From positions 1,488,001 through 1,552,000 of the forward strand of contig NZ_VFPH01000001.1 of NCBI RefSeq assembly GCF_006717045.1: a DNA stretch of 64,000 bases, written 5' to 3'. The stretch's first letter is position 1, and every line of letters begins with the position of its first letter. Position numbers and translations under genes: made by a program. The notes beneath the pieces were generated by a model. The model saw only the letters and a list, made by a program, of their open reading frames with translations, was not told the DNA's origin and searched no databases. This document shows, one piece after another, positions 49,270 to 57,085 of this stretch. The stretch is from Pseudonocardia cypriaca (lineage in GTDB: Bacteria > Actinomycetota > Actinomycetes > Mycobacteriales > Pseudonocardiaceae).

Positions 49270-50513
49270 AGCTCATCCTCGACACGCGACCGCTGCGCTC
49301 CAGCGCGCCGTTCCGCCGCGTCTTGGCGGGCGGGGTCCTCTCGACGGTGGGCGGCCAGCTCGCTGTCGTCGCCGTCCTGCAGCAGACGTGGGAGCTCACG
49401 TCCAGCCCGGTGGCCGTCGGCGCGATCGGGCTCGCCCAGGCGGTCCCGATGGTCGTGTTCGGGATGGTGGGTGGCGTCCTCGCCGACGCGGTCGACCGCA
49501 GGCGCCTGGTCCTCGGCACGACGCTCGGTCAGATGGTGGTGGCCGGGCTGCTGGCCGCGCAGGCGTTCGCGGGCCTGGACTCGCTCGCCGTGCTGCTCGG
49601 CCTCGTCGCGTTGCAGTCGGCCTGCGGGGCCATCGGCGCCCCGGCGCGCCGCACGTTCGCGGCCCGCCTGTTGCCCGCCGACCAGGTCGGCGCGGGGCTC
49701 GCGCTGTTCAACCTCGGCTTCCAGGCCTCGATGCTGGTGGGGCCCGCGATCGCCGGGCTCGTCGCAGCTCGCTGGGGGGTCGGCTCCTGCTACGCCGTCG
49801 ACACGCTGACGTTCATCGCCGCGCTCTACGGCGTGGTGCGCCTTCCGGCCCTGCCGCCCGACGGCGCGGGCACCCGGCCGGGCCTCGCGGCCGTGGTTGC
49901 GGGATGGCGGTTCATCGCGGGCAGGCCGGTGTTGGCGGGTGCGTTCCTCACCGACCTGATCGCAACCGTGCTCGCGATGCCGATCGCGCTCTTCCCGGTG
50001 GTCAACTCCGAGCGTTTCGGCGGCGACCCGCAGACCCTCGGGCTCTTCCTCTCCGCGATCGCGGTCGGCGGCATCGTCGCCGGGCTCGGGTCGGGGGCCG
50101 TCACGCGGTCCGGCCGGCTGGGCCTGGTCATGCTCGCCGCCGCGGGCCTGTGGGGGGTCGCGCTCGCGGGGTTCGGGATGGCGCCGAACCCGTGGCTGGC
50201 GCTCGGCTGCCTCGCCGTCGCCGGTGCCGCCGACACGATCTCGGTCATCTCCCGCGGCGCCCTCGTGCAGCTCGTCACGCCGGACGCCTACCGCGGCCGC
50301 GTCACCGCCGTCGAGGACGTCGTGGGCATGGCCGGCCCCTACCTGGGCAACTTCCGGGCCGGCCTCGTGGCCGGTGCGACCACGGCGGGGGTGGCCGCGG
50401 TGACGGGCGGCCTCATGTGCGTGGTGGGCATCGCGGCGGTCGCGGCATGGACCCCCGCACTCCGCCGCTCCGGGATGTCAGCAAAGCCACTTTCAGGACA
50501 CCAGACGTCATGA
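49266..50513 (+). CDS. MFS exporter co-transcribed with MarR regulator
   Basis: The 415-residue protein has about 12 membrane segments, GGVLADAVDRRRLVLG as loop-2 motif and YRGRVTAVEDVVG in the C-terminal half. It is related to the first MFS gene of the window. It probably exports a compound sensed by the MarR regulator. Its last ten residues and stop (SAKPLSGHQTS, TGA) lie inside a palindromic repeat, so the native C-terminus was replaced or extended by the repeat. Confidence 0.85.
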   Translation: MKLILDTRPLRSSAPFRRVLAGGVLSTVGGQLAVVAVLQQTWELTSSPVAVGAIGLAQAVPMVVFGMVGGVLADAVDRRRLVLGTTLGQMVVAGLLAAQAFAGLDSLAVLLGLVALQSACGAIGAPARRTFAARLLPADQVGAGLALFNLGFQASMLVGPAIAGLVAARWGVGSCYAVDTLTFIAALYGVVRLPALPPDGAGTRPGLAAVVAGWRFIAGRPVLAGAFLTDLIATVLAMPIALFPVVNSERFGGDPQTLGLFLSAIAVGGIVAGLGSGAVTRSGRLGLVMLAAAGLWGVALAGFGMAPNPWLALGCLAVAGAADTISVISRGALVQLVTPDAYRGRVTAVEDVVGMAGPYLGNFRAGLVAGATTAGVAAVTGGLMCVVGIAAVAAWTPALRRSGMSAKPLSGHQTS

Positions 50514-50529
50514 AAGTGGCTTTGCTGAC
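50475..50529. repeat. Palindromic repeat supplying the stop codon of the MFS gene
   Basis: The arms 50475-50494 (TGTCAGCAAAGCCACTTTCA) and 50510-50529 are perfect 20-bp inverted copies around a 15-nt loop. The MFS TGA is in the right arm. The repeat lies between the convergent MFS and icmF genes and could serve as a terminator. It is the same family as 38748-38802 and 36566-36610. Confidence 0.8.
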
Positions 50530-50538
50530 ACCGGCGCC

Positions 50539-53500
50539 CTACATGTTGCGCCGGTACTGCCCGCCCACCTCGAAGAACGCGTCCGTCAGCTGGCCGAGGC
50601 TGCAGACCCGCGCCGCCCTCATCAGCTCGTCGAAGACGTTGCCGTCACCCGTCGCCACGTCCTGCAGCCGCCGGATCGCGTCGGCGGCCTCCCCGCTGTG
50701 GCGGCGCTGGAAGCCGGCCAGCCGGTCGAGCTGGCTCTGCTTCTCCGCCTCCGTGCCGCGGGCCAGCTCGATCTCCTGCGGCTCGCCCGCCTCCTCGCGG
50801 ACGAACGTGTTGACGCCGACGATCGGGAGCGTGCCGTCGTGCTTGCGGTGCTCGTACAGCAGGGACTCGTCCTGGATCCTGCCGCGCTGGTAGCCGGTCT
50901 CCATCGCGCCCAGCACGCCGCCGCGTTCGGAGATGCGGTCGAACTCGGCGAGCACCGCCTCCTCGACGAGGTCGGTGAGCTCCTCGATGATGAACGAGCC
51001 CTGCAGCGGGTTCTCGTTCATCGACAGGCCCCACTCCTTGCCGATGATCAGCTGGATGGCCATCGCCCGGCGCACCGACGCCTCGGTCGGGGTGGTCACG
51101 GCCTCGTCGAACGCGTTGGTGTGCAGCGAGTTGGCGTTGTCGTAGAGCGCGCAGAGGGCCTGCAGCGTCGTTCTGATGTCGTTGAAGTCCATCTCCTGCG
51201 CGTGCAGGGACCGGCCGGACGTCTGCACGTGGTACTTGAGCTTCTGCGACCGCTCGTTCGCCCCGTACCTGTCCCGCATCGCGATCGCCCAGATCCGCCG
51301 GGCCACGCGTCCGATCACGGAGTACTCGGCGTCCATGCCGTTGGAGAAGAAGAACGACAGGTTGGGCGCGAAGTCGTCGATGTCCATTCCGCGCGCGAGG
51401 TAGCTCTCCACGAACGTGAACCCGTTGGCGAGCGTGAACGCGAGCTGGCTGATCGGGTTCGCCCCGGCCTCGGCGATGTGGTAGCCGGATATCGAGACCG
51501 AGTAGAAGTTGCGCACCTTGTGCTGGATGAACCACTCCTGGATGTCGGCCATCATCCGCAGCGAGAACTCGGTGGAGAAGATGCAGGTGTTCTGGCCCTG
51601 GTCCTCCTTGAGGATGTCGGCCTGCACGGTGCCGCGCACGTTCTGCAGCGCGAAGGCGGTGAGCTCCTCGCGCTCGGCGGCGTCCGGCTCGCGGCCCTCC
51701 TCCGCGCGGAAGCGCTCGATGACCTGGTCGATCGCGGTGTTCAGGTAGAACGCGAGGATCGTGGGCGCCGGCCCGTTGATCGTCATCGAGACGGACGTCG
51801 TGGGCGAGGTCAGGTCGAAGCCGTCGTAGAGCGCCTTCATGTCGTCGAGCGTCGCGATCGAGACGCCGGACGTGCCGACCTTGCCGTAGACGTCGGGGCG
51901 GGTGTCCGGGTCGCGCCCGTAGAGCGTGACGGAGTCGAACGCGGTGGACAGCCGCTTGGCCTCCGAGTGCTCGGACAGCAGCTTGAAGCGGCGGTTGGTG
52001 CGGAACGCGTCGCCCTCGCCCGCGAACATGCGGCCGGGGTCCTCGCCCTCGCGCTTGAACGGGAACACCCCCGCGGTGAACGGGAACCGCCCGGGCAGGT
52101 TCTCGCTGCGCAGGAATCGCAGCAGCTCGGCGTCCTCCCTGAACCGCGGCAGCGCGACGCGCGGCACCTTGTTGCCCGACAGCGTCTCGCGGGTGAGCTG
52201 CGTGCGCAGCTCCTTGTCGCGGACCTTCACCACCATCTCGTCGCCGGAGTAGGCCTCGACGACCCGCGGCCACTCGTCGAGCAGGGCGGCGGACGCGGCC
52301 GGCAGGTCCTGCTCGGCCGTCCGCAGCGCCTCGTCGACCGCATCGCCCACCAGTTCGCGCGCCGTCCGCAGGTGCTCGCGCCGCCGCGCCGCCTCGACGT
52401 GCTTCACGGTCTCGGCGTGGTAGCCCCGCACCGTCTCGGCGATGTCGGACAGGTACCGCACCCGCTGCGGCGGGATGATCGCCGCGTAGTCGCTGGACGT
52501 CTTGCGCTCCGGGCGCCGCAGCCTGCCCTCGCCGACGGCGAGGCCGTCCTTGGCGAGCAGGTCGCGCACGTGGTGGTAGAGCGCGGTGACGCCGTCGTCG
52601 TTGAACGTGGCGGCGCTGGTGCCGAACACCGGCATGTCCTCCCAGGACACGCCGAACGCCTCGCGGTTGCGCACCAGCTGCCGGCCGACGTCGCGGCGGG
52701 CGTCCTCCGCCCCGCGGCGCTCGAACTTGTTGATCGCCACGGCGTCGGCGAAGTCGAGCATGTCGATCTTCTCGAGCTGCGACGCCGCCCCGAACTCGGG
52801 CGTCATGACGTACAGCGAGCGGTCGACGAACGGCACGATCCCGGCGTCACCCTGCCCGATGCCGGGCGTCTCGACGATCACGAGGTCGAACCCGGCGGCC
52901 TTGAGCACACCGATCACGTCGCCCAGGCGCTCCGGCAGGCTGCTCTCCGTGCCGCGGGTGGCCATCGAGCGGAAGAAGACCTGGTCACCGCCGAGCGAGT
53001 TCATCCGGATCCGGTCGCCGAGCAGCGCACCCCCGCCACGCCGCCGGGTCGGGTCGGCGGCGAGCACGGCGATCCGCAGCTTGTCCTCCTGGTCGAGGCG
53101 GAAGCGGCGGACGAGCTCGTCGGTGAGACTCGACTTGCCGGAGCCGCCGGTGCCGGTGATGCCCAGCACCGGGACCGGACGCCGAGGCGTGAGGTCGAGG
53201 TGGCCCGGCAACCGACCGGCCTCGGCAAGCGTCAGCGCGCGGGCCAGCGTGGCCGGCTCGCCGGTGAAGAGGCCGTCGAAGGACTCCGGTGGAGCGGCCG
53301 CGAGATCCACGTCGCAGTCGCGGATCATCGTGTTGATCATTCCGGGGAGCCCCAGTCGCTGGCCGTCCTCGGGGGAGAAGATCCGTGCGACCCCACGCTC
53401 GTGCAGCAGCTCGATCTCGCGCGGGACGATCACACCGCCGCCCCCGCCGTAGACCTTGACGTGCCCCGCGCCGCGCTCCCGCAGCAGCTCGACGAGGTAG

Positions 53501-53736
53501 GTGAAGTACTCGATGTGGCCGCCCTGGTAGGAGCTGACCGCAACGCCCTGCGCGTCCTCCTGGATGGCCGCGGTCACGACCTCGTCGACGGAGCGGTTGT
53601 GCCCAAGGTGGATCACCTCGGCGCCCTGCCGCTGCAGGATGCGTCGCATGATGTTGATCGCCGCGTCGTGGCCGTCGAAGAGGCTCGCGGCGGTGACGAA
53701 GCGCACCGGGTGGACCGGCACGTGCAGCTCTGCCAT
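50539..53736 (-). CDS. icmF: Fused isobutyryl-CoA mutase IcmF
   Basis: The 1065-residue protein has three parts in the IcmF order. A cobalamin-binding domain carries DGHDAAINIMRRI (His23 as cobalt ligand). A MeaI-like G-protein chaperone has P-loop GITGTGGSGKSSLTDEL. A mutase domain shows SVTLYGRDPDTRPDVYGKVG, DDMKALYDGFDLTSPTTSVSMTINGPAP and SISGYHIAEAGANPISQLAFTLANG. It interconverts isobutyryl-CoA and n-butyryl-CoA (and related branched acyl-CoAs) with adenosylcobalamin. ATG 53736 has a GAGAGGA SD. No cobalamin riboswitch is seen upstream. Confidence 0.93.
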   Translation of the reverse strand: MAELHVPVHPVRFVTAASLFDGHDAAINIMRRILQRQGAEVIHLGHNRSVDEVVTAAIQEDAQGVAVSSYQGGHIEYFTYLVELLRERGAGHVKVYGGGGGVIVPREIELLHERGVARIFSPEDGQRLGLPGMINTMIRDCDVDLAAAPPESFDGLFTGEPATLARALTLAEAGRLPGHLDLTPRRPVPVLGITGTGGSGKSSLTDELVRRFRLDQEDKLRIAVLAADPTRRRGGGALLGDRIRMNSLGGDQVFFRSMATRGTESSLPERLGDVIGVLKAAGFDLVIVETPGIGQGDAGIVPFVDRSLYVMTPEFGAASQLEKIDMLDFADAVAINKFERRGAEDARRDVGRQLVRNREAFGVSWEDMPVFGTSAATFNDDGVTALYHHVRDLLAKDGLAVGEGRLRRPERKTSSDYAAIIPPQRVRYLSDIAETVRGYHAETVKHVEAARRREHLRTARELVGDAVDEALRTAEQDLPAASAALLDEWPRVVEAYSGDEMVVKVRDKELRTQLTRETLSGNKVPRVALPRFREDAELLRFLRSENLPGRFPFTAGVFPFKREGEDPGRMFAGEGDAFRTNRRFKLLSEHSEAKRLSTAFDSVTLYGRDPDTRPDVYGKVGTSGVSIATLDDMKALYDGFDLTSPTTSVSMTINGPAPTILAFYLNTAIDQVIERFRAEEGREPDAAEREELTAFALQNVRGTVQADILKEDQGQNTCIFSTEFSLRMMADIQEWFIQHKVRNFYSVSISGYHIAEAGANPISQLAFTLANGFTFVESYLARGMDIDDFAPNLSFFFSNGMDAEYSVIGRVARRIWAIAMRDRYGANERSQKLKYHVQTSGRSLHAQEMDFNDIRTTLQALCALYDNANSLHTNAFDEAVTTPTEASVRRAMAIQLIIGKEWGLSMNENPLQGSFIIEELTDLVEEAVLAEFDRISERGGVLGAMETGYQRGRIQDESLLYEHRKHDGTLPIVGVNTFVREEAGEPQEIELARGTEAEKQSQLDRLAGFQRRHSGEAADAIRRLQDVATGDGNVFDELMRAARVCSLGQLTDAFFEVGGQYRRNM

Positions 53737-53826
53737 GGGTCGTCCTCTCACCCGCACCTCGATTTAGTTTGGCTTCCGAGTATCGGAGGTGCAACTTACC
53801 CCAGGAGTGACCTGCGCTACGGAAGG

Positions 53827-54480
53827 TCAGCGGGCGGTTGCGGTGACGAGGGCGGCGGCCTCGTCGAGCAGGCCCACCTCGGTCGTGGTCAGCGAGGGGT
53901 CGGCCGCGCGCCGCGCGACTGCGCGGTCCAGCTCGGGCAGCGCCTGTCCGTCCGTTGCCCCGAGGAACGTGACGAGCATCTCCCTGGCGGCCTGCCCGTG
54001 GACGTGTCCGGGTTCTACCGCGGCCTGGGCGAGGATCACGGCGGTCTGGGCGACGTCGAGGTCGGGTGGGCCATCGGTCGCGTTCGTCCAGTCGATCAGT
54101 ACCGGCCCGCGTGCGGTGAGCACGACGTTCGCGGGGTGCAGGTCGAGGTGCAGCACCCGCTCGTCCGGCGTGCCGGCCCGGGGCGGGACGGCGTGCAGCT
54201 TGGTGTGCAGGTCGGCGAGGACGCGGCCGGCGGCACCCGCGTCGTGGTCGCCCGCCGCCACCGCGTCCAGGAGGACCGGCCCGTACAGCCGTTCCATCAC
54301 GAGATCGGTCCCGACGGCGGTGAACACGGCGGGTGCGGGGAAACCGTGGGTGGTGACGTGCGCCATCGCCGCGGCCTCGCGGGTGACCTCGCCACGGCCG
54401 CGTTCGCGGTACCGGCGCAGCACCCGGTGGTCGTCCAGGGCGTAGACGTCGGCGGTGCGGCCGGATCCGAGGAGCTTCAG
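53827..54480 (-). CDS. Aminoglycoside phosphotransferase-like kinase, CTG start
   Basis: The frame begins LKLLGSGRTADVYALDDHRVLRRY, a kinase-like nucleotide loop. It contains VMERLYGPVLLDAV, catalytic VLHLDLHPANVVL (HxDxxxxN) and LIDWTNATDGPPDLD. There is no ATG, GTG or TTG before the domain. The CTG at 54480 overlaps the stop of the upstream small membrane gene as CTGA, so reinitiation at CTG is likely. Length 217 aa. The substrate is unknown. Confidence 0.78.
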   Translation of the reverse strand: MKLLGSGRTADVYALDDHRVLRRYRERGRGEVTREAAAMAHVTTHGFPAPAVFTAVGTDLVMERLYGPVLLDAVAAGDHDAGAAGRVLADLHTKLHAVPPRAGTPDERVLHLDLHPANVVLTARGPVLIDWTNATDGPPDLDVAQTAVILAQAAVEPGHVHGQAAREMLVTFLGATDGQALPELDRAVARRAADPSLTTTEVGLLDEAAALVTATAR

Positions 54481-54752
54481 GCGACCCGCCCCACAGGGGG
54501 GATCTCGACGGTGGGCATCTCGACCGTCGGGCGGTCGTCGATGCTCCGCGGCGGGGTGGGACGGGGGCGCCGGAGGCGCCGGGACACGATGGGGACGACG
54601 GCGCCGAGCATCATCAGCGCGGCGCCGGAGGCGGCGATACCCGCCGCCGCGGCCTCGGGCGCGACCATGACCAGTACGAATGCGACTCCGGGCCACCACA
54701 GGAGTGCCCGGATCGGGCCGGGGACCGACCATTCCCGCTTCTCTGGCGCCAT
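54477..54752 (-). CDS. Small two-helix membrane protein
   Basis: The 91-residue protein has two hydrophobic segments (ALLWWPGVAFVLVMVAPEAAAAGIAASGAALMMLGAVVPIV) and a Pro/Arg-rich cytoplasmic tail ending TVEMPTVEIPPVGRVA. I recognise no family. It is translationally coupled to the downstream kinase-like gene by a 4-nt CTGA overlap, which suggests related roles. Confidence 0.6.
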   Translation of the reverse strand: MAPEKREWSVPGPIRALLWWPGVAFVLVMVAPEAAAAGIAASGAALMMLGAVVPIVSRRLRRPRPTPPRSIDDRPTVEMPTVEIPPVGRVA

Positions 54753-54825
54753 ATGCGTTTCCTACCCGGTCCGGTCTTCAACCATGCGCGCACCCCCGCT
54801 ACCCCTAAAGGTCTAGCGTCAGGGT

Positions 54826-55572
54826 ATGAACCCCGCGGATGCGCTCGTCGACGAGAACCTGCGACTGGGTGAACTTCTGGCCACGGCCGATCCCGAGGTC
54901 TCGGTCCCGACCTGCCCGGGCTGGACGCTGCGCCAGTTGCTCACGCACGTCGGCCGCGGTGACCGGTGGGCGGCGATGATCGTGCGGGATCGTGCCCAGG
55001 AGCGGGTCGACATCCGCGCGGTGCCGGAGGGGAAGCCCTCCGCGGACGACCCGGTGGGCTGGCTGGCCGGCAGCGCCCGGCTGCTGGTCGACGCGGTGGC
55101 CGCCACGGGCCCGGACGTCCCGGTGTGGACGTTCACCGGCCCGAAGCCCGCGGTGTGGTGGATCCGGCGGCGGCTGCACGAGGCGACCGTGCACCGCGCC
55201 GACGCCTCGATCGCGCTCGGCGTGCCGTTCGCGATCGAGCCCGCGCTCGCCGCCGACGCCGTCTCCGAGTGGCTCGACGTCCTGGCCGCCCGCCCGGCAC
55301 CCGAGGCCGGGCCTGCGCTCGCCGACGGTGCCACCCTGCACCTGCACGCCACCGACGACGGCCTCGGGACGGACGGCGAGTGGCTGGTGCGTTCCGCGGA
55401 CGGCCGCCTCGCGTGGGAGCACGGGCACGGCAAGGGTGCCGTCGCGGTGCGGGGGCGTGCCGCGGACATCCTGCAGGCGGTGACGCGGCGGATCCCGGCC
55501 GACGACCCGCGCCTGCAGGTGCTCGGCGACGAGACGGTGTGGCGCACCTGGCTGGAGCGCACGCCGTTCTGA
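54826..55572 (+). CDS. Maleylpyruvate isomerase-fold (mycothiol-dependent) protein
   Basis: The 248-residue protein begins NPADALVDENLRLGELLATADPEVSVPTCPGWTLRQLLTHVGRGDRWAA, with metal-binding His in LLTHVG and HEATVHRADASIALG. It has the C-terminal MDMPI domain (LHATDDGLGTDGEWLV). The substrate is unknown. ATG 54826 lies 6 nt after TAGCGT (54814-54819), so it is probably leaderless. Confidence 0.83.
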   Translation: MNPADALVDENLRLGELLATADPEVSVPTCPGWTLRQLLTHVGRGDRWAAMIVRDRAQERVDIRAVPEGKPSADDPVGWLAGSARLLVDAVAATGPDVPVWTFTGPKPAVWWIRRRLHEATVHRADASIALGVPFAIEPALAADAVSEWLDVLAARPAPEAGPALADGATLHLHATDDGLGTDGEWLVRSADGRLAWEHGHGKGAVAVRGRAADILQAVTRRIPADDPRLQVLGDETVWRTWLERTPF

Positions 55573-55658
55573 GCGTGGTCGCGTCCGCCGAAGGAACGAC
55601 GCCAGGATCCGTCCCGCTCCCGACGTGGGATACGGCAACCTCGTGCGAATCTCGAGAA

Positions 55659-55880
55659 ATGCTGGAAACAATCGGGATCGTCCTGTTCGTGCAAGGAGTG
55701 GGCGGGCTCGTCAACCGCCTCGCGGAAAGCGGGTCGAAGGGCTGGTGGCTACAGCTGCACCTGCTTCCCGACGCGCTGCACCTGCCGGCGAGCATCGCGA
55801 TGGGCGTCGTCGGCGTGCTGCTCGTGCTGCGGTCGATGGTGGGGGAGCGGCGGCGCAAGCCGGGCCGCTCGGCGCCCTGA
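55659..55880 (+). CDS. Small membrane protein
   Basis: ATG 55659 opens a 73-codon frame, MLETIGIVLFVQGVGGLVNRLAESGSKGWW...SIAMGVVGVLLVLRSMVGERRRKPG, with two likely membrane segments and a basic tail. The RBS is weak. I recognise no family. Base composition fits its neighbours. Confidence 0.5.
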   Translation: MLETIGIVLFVQGVGGLVNRLAESGSKGWWLQLHLLPDALHLPASIAMGVVGVLLVLRSMVGERRRKPGRSAP

Positions 55881-55994
55881 GCGCGCTCGTCCGGCGGGGC
55901 GTTCCCGTGCGGCGGGCCGTCATCCTTTCTGCCGACCCGCACCTGGTCATTTCTCCGGATTCGTGACGTTCGGCGGACACCTACCGTTCGAATC

Positions 55995-56573
55995 GTGGAG
56001 AACATCGTGCAGCTGGCACACGACAATCCCATTGTCGCCCTGATCCTCGCGTGCGAGATCGGGCTGTGGGTCCTGCTCGGTCTCGGCCTCGTCGCCCGCT
56101 ACCTGCTGCGGCTGCGGATGCTCAGCACACTGCTGCTGGCCGCGATCCCGCTGCTCGACGTCGTGCTGGTCGTCGCCGTGACCCTCGACCTGCTGCACGG
56201 GGCCGAGCCCCGGTCGGTGCACGGCCTCGCCGGTGTCTACCTCGGGTTCAGCGTCGCGTTCGGGCCGAGCATCGTCCGCTGGGCCGACGTCCGGTTCGCG
56301 CACCGCTTCGCGGGCGGCCCGCCCCCGGTCAAGCCGGCGAAGGGCACCCCGGAGCGCGTCGCGCACCTGTGGCGGGAGTGGAACCGCGTGGTCGTCGCCG
56401 CCGTCATCACGTCGGTGGTGCTGGGCGGGCTCGTGTTGTTCGTGGCGACGCCCGAGCAGTCCGGCACGCTCCACTGGTGGATCGGGCGGGTGTGGGTCGT
56501 GGTCGGAATCTGGCTCGTGGCCGGCCCGCTGTGGGAGAGCGGCGGATCGCGGGCTAGGGCTGATCGTCGCTGA
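55995..56573 (+). CDS. Four-helix membrane protein of unknown function
   Basis: The 192-residue protein has hydrophobic helices at about residues 14-36, 42-64, 78-92 and 133-176, with a cytoplasmic loop RWADVRFAHRFAGGPPPVKPAKGTPERVAHLWREW. I recognise no named family. GTG 55995 lies 7 nt after TACCGT, a leaderless arrangement. Its end overlaps the convergent GNAT gene by 20 nt. Confidence 0.65.
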   Translation: MENIVQLAHDNPIVALILACEIGLWVLLGLGLVARYLLRLRMLSTLLLAAIPLLDVVLVVAVTLDLLHGAEPRSVHGLAGVYLGFSVAFGPSIVRWADVRFAHRFAGGPPPVKPAKGTPERVAHLWREWNRVVVAAVITSVVLGGLVLFVATPEQSGTLHWWIGRVWVVVGIWLVAGPLWESGGSRARADRR

Positions 56574-57075
56574 TGAGGTCCATCAGCAGGCAGTCGTGCC
56601 ACCCGCCGTCGGCCGACCGCTCGTAGCGGCGCATCACCCCGATCGGTCGGAACCCGGCGCGGGCGCAGCTGCGGATCGCCCGCTCGTTGTGGGCGGCGGG
56701 GTCGATCGTGACGCGGTGGTGGCCGCGGCCGTTGAACAGGAACCGCGCCATCGCACGCAGTGCGTCGCAGCCGAGGCCCTGGCCCTGCTGGTCGGGGTGC
56801 AACGCGAGGTCGAGCGCGGCGTGGCGGTGGTCGGGGTCGGTCTCCTCGCGGTAGAGGATCAGGCCGACGACCTCGCCCGCCAGCTCGATCGCGTAGCCGT
56901 GTGGCCCGAGGAGCTCGCGCCGCACCCGTTCCAGGTCGTAACCGCCCCACCAGGGCACGATCTCGGGGTGGCGCAGGATCTCGAGGAACATGGGCACGTG
57001 CTCGGGCGTGGTCGGCCGCAGCACCACTGTCTGGCCGGCGATCGCGGACGGCGGTTCGGTGGCGATGACCGTCAT
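56554..57075 (-). CDS. GNAT acetyltransferase, AAC(6')-like fold
   Basis: The 173-residue protein has LRPTTPEHVPMFLEILRHPEIVPWWGG at the N-terminus, ALDLALHPDQQGQGLGCDALRAMARFL as acetyl-CoA loop and HRVTIDPAAHNERAIRSCARAGFRPIG. This order resembles AAC(6')-type and RimJ-like acetyltransferases. Resistance function is not implied. It is downstream of nothing on its strand except the PhoD-type gene 10 nt before it, a possible operon. Confidence 0.85.
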   Translation of the reverse strand: MTVIATEPPSAIAGQTVVLRPTTPEHVPMFLEILRHPEIVPWWGGYDLERVRRELLGPHGYAIELAGEVVGLILYREETDPDHRHAALDLALHPDQQGQGLGCDALRAMARFLFNGRGHHRVTIDPAAHNERAIRSCARAGFRPIGVMRRYERSADGGWHDCLLMDLISDDQP

Positions 57076-57085
57076 CGGTGCCCTT

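Noticed and set aside
50539..53826. Cobalamin riboswitch upstream of icmF
   Set aside because: The 90 nt upstream of ATG 53736 are too short and lack the conserved B12-box sequence.
50698..54816. 1372-codon plus-strand frame opposite icmF
   Set aside because: Antisense shadow of IcmF; its composition mirrors the complement of a GC-rich gene and it has no RBS or domain.
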